A DNA stretch of 64,000 bases, taken from contig CP060761.1 in the NCBI GenBank assembly GCA_023205875.1, forward strand, positions 558,001 to 622,000, in the 5' to 3' direction. Shown here in pieces: positions 61,931-64,000 of this stretch. This stretch comes from Chloropicon primus (taxonomy: Eukaryota; Chlorophyta; Chloropicophyceae; Chloropicales; Chloropicaceae). The notes under the pieces were generated by a model. That model was not told where the DNA came from. It worked only from the letters and a program-made list of their open reading frames with translations, and searched no databases. The position numbers and the translations under genes were made by a program. Numbering within the stretch: position 1 is the stretch's first letter; each line of letters opens with the position of its first letter.

Positions 61931-63367
61931 TTACAGGAGGTGTGGCTTGCGACCTCTTTGCTCGTGCTTGTAGTCGCAGCGGCTGCAAATGTACTCGAGG
62001 ACCTCGTCGTGCTCTTGGATCTCGTCGTAGCCCCACGAAGGATCGATGGGGCTCTCCCTCAGGGTCTCGCAATTTGCCAGGCACCACGGCTCGAAACTGT
62101 CGAAGCCCGACATCTCGTGGAGCGTCTTGTCCCTCAACCTCCCCTCGTCGTACTCCTTTTGAATCCTCTGAACCAGCGGCGAGTCCAGAAGGCACGACCG
62201 GAGGTCCTCCTTGGTTTCCACGTCCGGATCGCACCCCGCGCTCTCCGTCGCGAATTCCTTGCAGTACAACCCAAAGTCCGTTTCGTGGCAAACGTCCACG
62301 AACTTGTCAAAGGTGGACGGATACAACGAGTTGGAGCTCACCGCCCACGACCTTTCGTGATTGTACACGGCGTGGAGCGTCGCGGGAGGCAAGTAAATGA
62401 AATCGCCGCCGACGAGGGTTCCCTCGTGTACCGTAACGTCCGCCAAGTCTGGAAAAGCTTCGAGGTCAGGATTCCATACTTCCAATTGCCTCGTCTCCTC
62501 CTCCCCGGGCCCCTTCGAGCGGATCGTCGTGCTGGGCCTGTCTTGATCCTCGTAGAAAGACAGAGCCTGCGAGCTTCTCGTCTCGTTGTACAAGATGGTC
62601 CTAAAGGTTTTCTTGCCCTCGTAGACAACCATCCAGAAAGGAATCAGCATCGAGTCCATGTGGAGCTCGCTCTTCGTTCCTGCGGGGCCGATGAAAACCT
62701 CGGGCTGGCCTTGCTGCAGGTACTTGGCTTCACCGCCTTCGGTTGCGTTGTTGTAGACCTGGTCCACGGGGATGAGCGCGGACGACACGAAGCTGGGGAT
62801 TTTGGCAAAGTGATCCAGCGGAGGACACAATTCGGGAATTCCGACGCCGCCCGAAGCATACCTGAGTTCCTCCTCTCCACCGCCACCAGAGAGCACGTGC
62901 CTCTCAATGTATGTGGCCAGCTTCATCTTCTTTGTGTCCTCAAGGCCAGCCCAATCCGCAGCCGTCTCGCTGTACGTCGTCGTCTCGATCGTGCTTCCGC
63001 CACACAGGTCTTTCAGCCCCTGCCACCCCAGCCCGAACGCCGGGTGGCTTCGTGCTTCCCCCTCAACGATGACCACCTCGTCTCCGTGCTTGTCGAAGAA
63101 CTCCTTCACGCTGATCGAGCCCGCAGGGATCCTGGTGATTGGGACGATATGGAGCCCATCCCTCCGCTGCACCTCGCCAGGAGATCCCTCGCCGCTGTCC
63201 GTGGGGGTGTCATCACCCCTGATCAGACCCGAAAGCCTCCTCGGTGGAGGGCGGGCCCCACGATACCACCTCAAGGAACACAGTGATGCCAAGGCGAACA
63301 CCGATAGAGCAACGATGATGATGTTGATCCTCCCACCGGACCTTTGCCTCGCATACGGCACCCCCAT
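61931..63367 (-). CDS. JmjC-type dioxygenase with N-terminal membrane anchor
   Basis: The single-exon gene encodes 478 residues starting MGVPYARQRSGG. A hydrophobic segment at about residues 15-33 (INIIIVALSVFALASLCSL) looks like a signal anchor, placing the bulk in the secretory lumen. The cupin/JmjC domain has the iron-binding HxD in SELHMDSMLIPFW, GKKTFRTILY, GDFIYLPPATLHAVYN with the distal His, and a preceding PEVFIGPAGTKSE. The C-terminal region is Cys-containing (DVCHETDFGLYC; FEPWCLANC; YICSRCDYKHE), consistent with disulfides. It is probably a 2-oxoglutarate-dependent hydroxylase of the cytoplasmic/ER JmjC group rather than a histone demethylase. The substrate is unknown. Confidence 0.82.
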   Translation of the reverse strand: MGVPYARQRSGGRINIIIVALSVFALASLCSLRWYRGARPPPRRLSGLIRGDDTPTDSGEGSPGEVQRRDGLHIVPITRIPAGSISVKEFFDKHGDEVVIVEGEARSHPAFGLGWQGLKDLCGGSTIETTTYSETAADWAGLEDTKKMKLATYIERHVLSGGGGEEELRYASGGVGIPELCPPLDHFAKIPSFVSSALIPVDQVYNNATEGGEAKYLQQGQPEVFIGPAGTKSELHMDSMLIPFWMVVYEGKKTFRTILYNETRSSQALSFYEDQDRPSTTIRSKGPGEEETRQLEVWNPDLEAFPDLADVTVHEGTLVGGDFIYLPPATLHAVYNHERSWAVSSNSLYPSTFDKFVDVCHETDFGLYCKEFATESAGCDPDVETKEDLRSCLLDSPLVQRIQKEYDEGRLRDKTLHEMSGFDSFEPWCLANCETLRESPIDPSWGYDEIQEHDEVLEYICSRCDYKHEQRGRKPHLL

Positions 63368-64000
63368 GGCTTCTCCCAGATCCGATGCACCCCTAAGCAA
63401 GCATTGAGGCCATGGCAAGGAAGGATCACCATTCGCCTCACCACTTCATCGCCCTCCCACCCAGAGCTCCTTTCTCTCCTACCTCCTGGTCCACCTCCTT
63501 TGCCTGTCAAGCAAGATATTACTTGGAGCACGAGCACGCTCTGGAGTCCACCAAGGGTGAAAGGTAGCGAGAACGGTGGATCACCACTCGCCTCACCACC
63601 TCATCGCAATGAAGCCCTCCCCTCCACCGCCTCCCTCTCTCCCACCTCCTCCTGATGCCCTGCTGACCAGCAGCTGGAGAGACCTCCCAGGAGGCTCGAA
63701 AGATGTTCCTCAAAACGGGCCAAGCGAGGGGTCAAACGAAAGGTCTCGAGGTCTAGTTTCGCTCCACGGGGTCAGACAAGAGTTTCACGCGCTCTGTTCG
63801 CCTCTGCTTCACCCTTTGTGCTGCCAAAGATGGGATCTTGGGTTGGATCTTGCTGAATTCTGTCCATCTGGAGCTTTGAAATACGACAGACGAAAGTCCA
63901 TCGAGGCCAAGGCGGTCGAGAGGGAGAGAGAGGGTAAGTTATCGATAAGATGGACGCACGAAGTGGAGAGGGGAACAAGAGAGAGGGTGATGGATGGAAA
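63368..64000. other. right-end intergenic with diverged duplication and gene-start element
   Basis: GGATCACCATTCGCCTCACC (about 63424) recurs as GGATCACCACTCGCCTCACC (about 63580), a diverged duplication about 156 apart. At about 63718-63760, AGCGAGGGGTCAAACGAAAG followed by GTCTCGAGG matches the gene-start element facing the JmjC gene. The window ends in AG-rich sequence, and no gene is recognised from 63770 on. Confidence 0.45.

Noticed and set aside
61625-63286. 553-codon plus-strand ORF opposite the JmjC gene
   Set aside because: Shadow of the minus-strand gene, with no domain.
1-64000. Mobile elements, viral remnants, CRISPR arrays and rRNA
   Set aside because: I saw no transposase, reverse transcriptase, capsid-like frame, long terminal repeats, spacer-repeat arrays or rRNA signature sequence. 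The repeats present are short promoter-linked modules and microsatellites.

Overview
The window is nuclear DNA from a compact eukaryotic genome. About 30 protein genes lie in 64 kb on both strands, with short GT-AG introns (about 75-210 bases, zero to two per gene) and narrow spacers. Gene content points to a unicellular, plastid-bearing, ciliated alga or protist. It includes a starch phosphorylating alpha-glucan water dikinase, a DUF3598-type gene with a transit-like leader, a ciliary IQ protein (SPATA17-like), an Arp2/3 subunit (ARPC4), a PKA regulatory subunit, class IV histone deacetylase, ataxin-3, AP-4 epsilon, EXO70, VPS33, ALIX, PEX1 and cathepsin B-like proteases. A green alga or a cryptophyte-like lineage would fit; the sequence alone does not decide, and no organelle, bacterial or viral segment is seen.

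Layout. 1-7 kb: end of an unknown gene, histone deacetylase, PKA regulatory subunit, a small membrane protein, NDUFAF2. 7-17.6 kb: AP-4 epsilon, an RRM protein, ataxin-3, homogentisate dioxygenase, an unknown coiled-coil protein, EFCAB11-like. 17.7-28.5 kb: water dikinase and Mn superoxide dismutase (divergent), an F-box/VWA protein, a repeat-rich spacer, an ABHD11-like hydrolase, a vacuolar iron transporter. 28.7-39.8 kb: VPS33, DUF3598 protein, EXO70, HPRT, CLC exchanger, a small membrane protein. 40-49.4 kb: PEX1 and saccharopine-dehydrogenase-like protein (divergent over an inverted repeat), ALIX, ARPC4. 50-64 kb: three tandem cathepsin B-like genes, a subtilisin with thrombospondin repeats, PPME1, SPATA17-like, and a membrane-anchored JmjC protein.

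Functional themes are membrane traffic (AP-4, VPS33, EXO70, ALIX, PEX1, CLC), lysosomal or secreted proteolysis, signalling by cAMP and PP2A, cytoskeleton and cilia, and starch and tyrosine metabolism. These look like ordinary eukaryotic neighbours, not a pathway cluster.

The most unusual signal is non-coding. A short element recurs upstream of at least fifteen genes. Its core is an inverted pair CTTTCG - 14 bases - CGAAAG, with an ACCnAGG-like centre, followed by a TCnCGAGACG-like flank. It nearly always has the same orientation relative to the gene. It often sits in tandem duplicates 171-203 bases apart, and some of these modules are shared almost intact between distant loci. It may be an undescribed promoter module of this genome.
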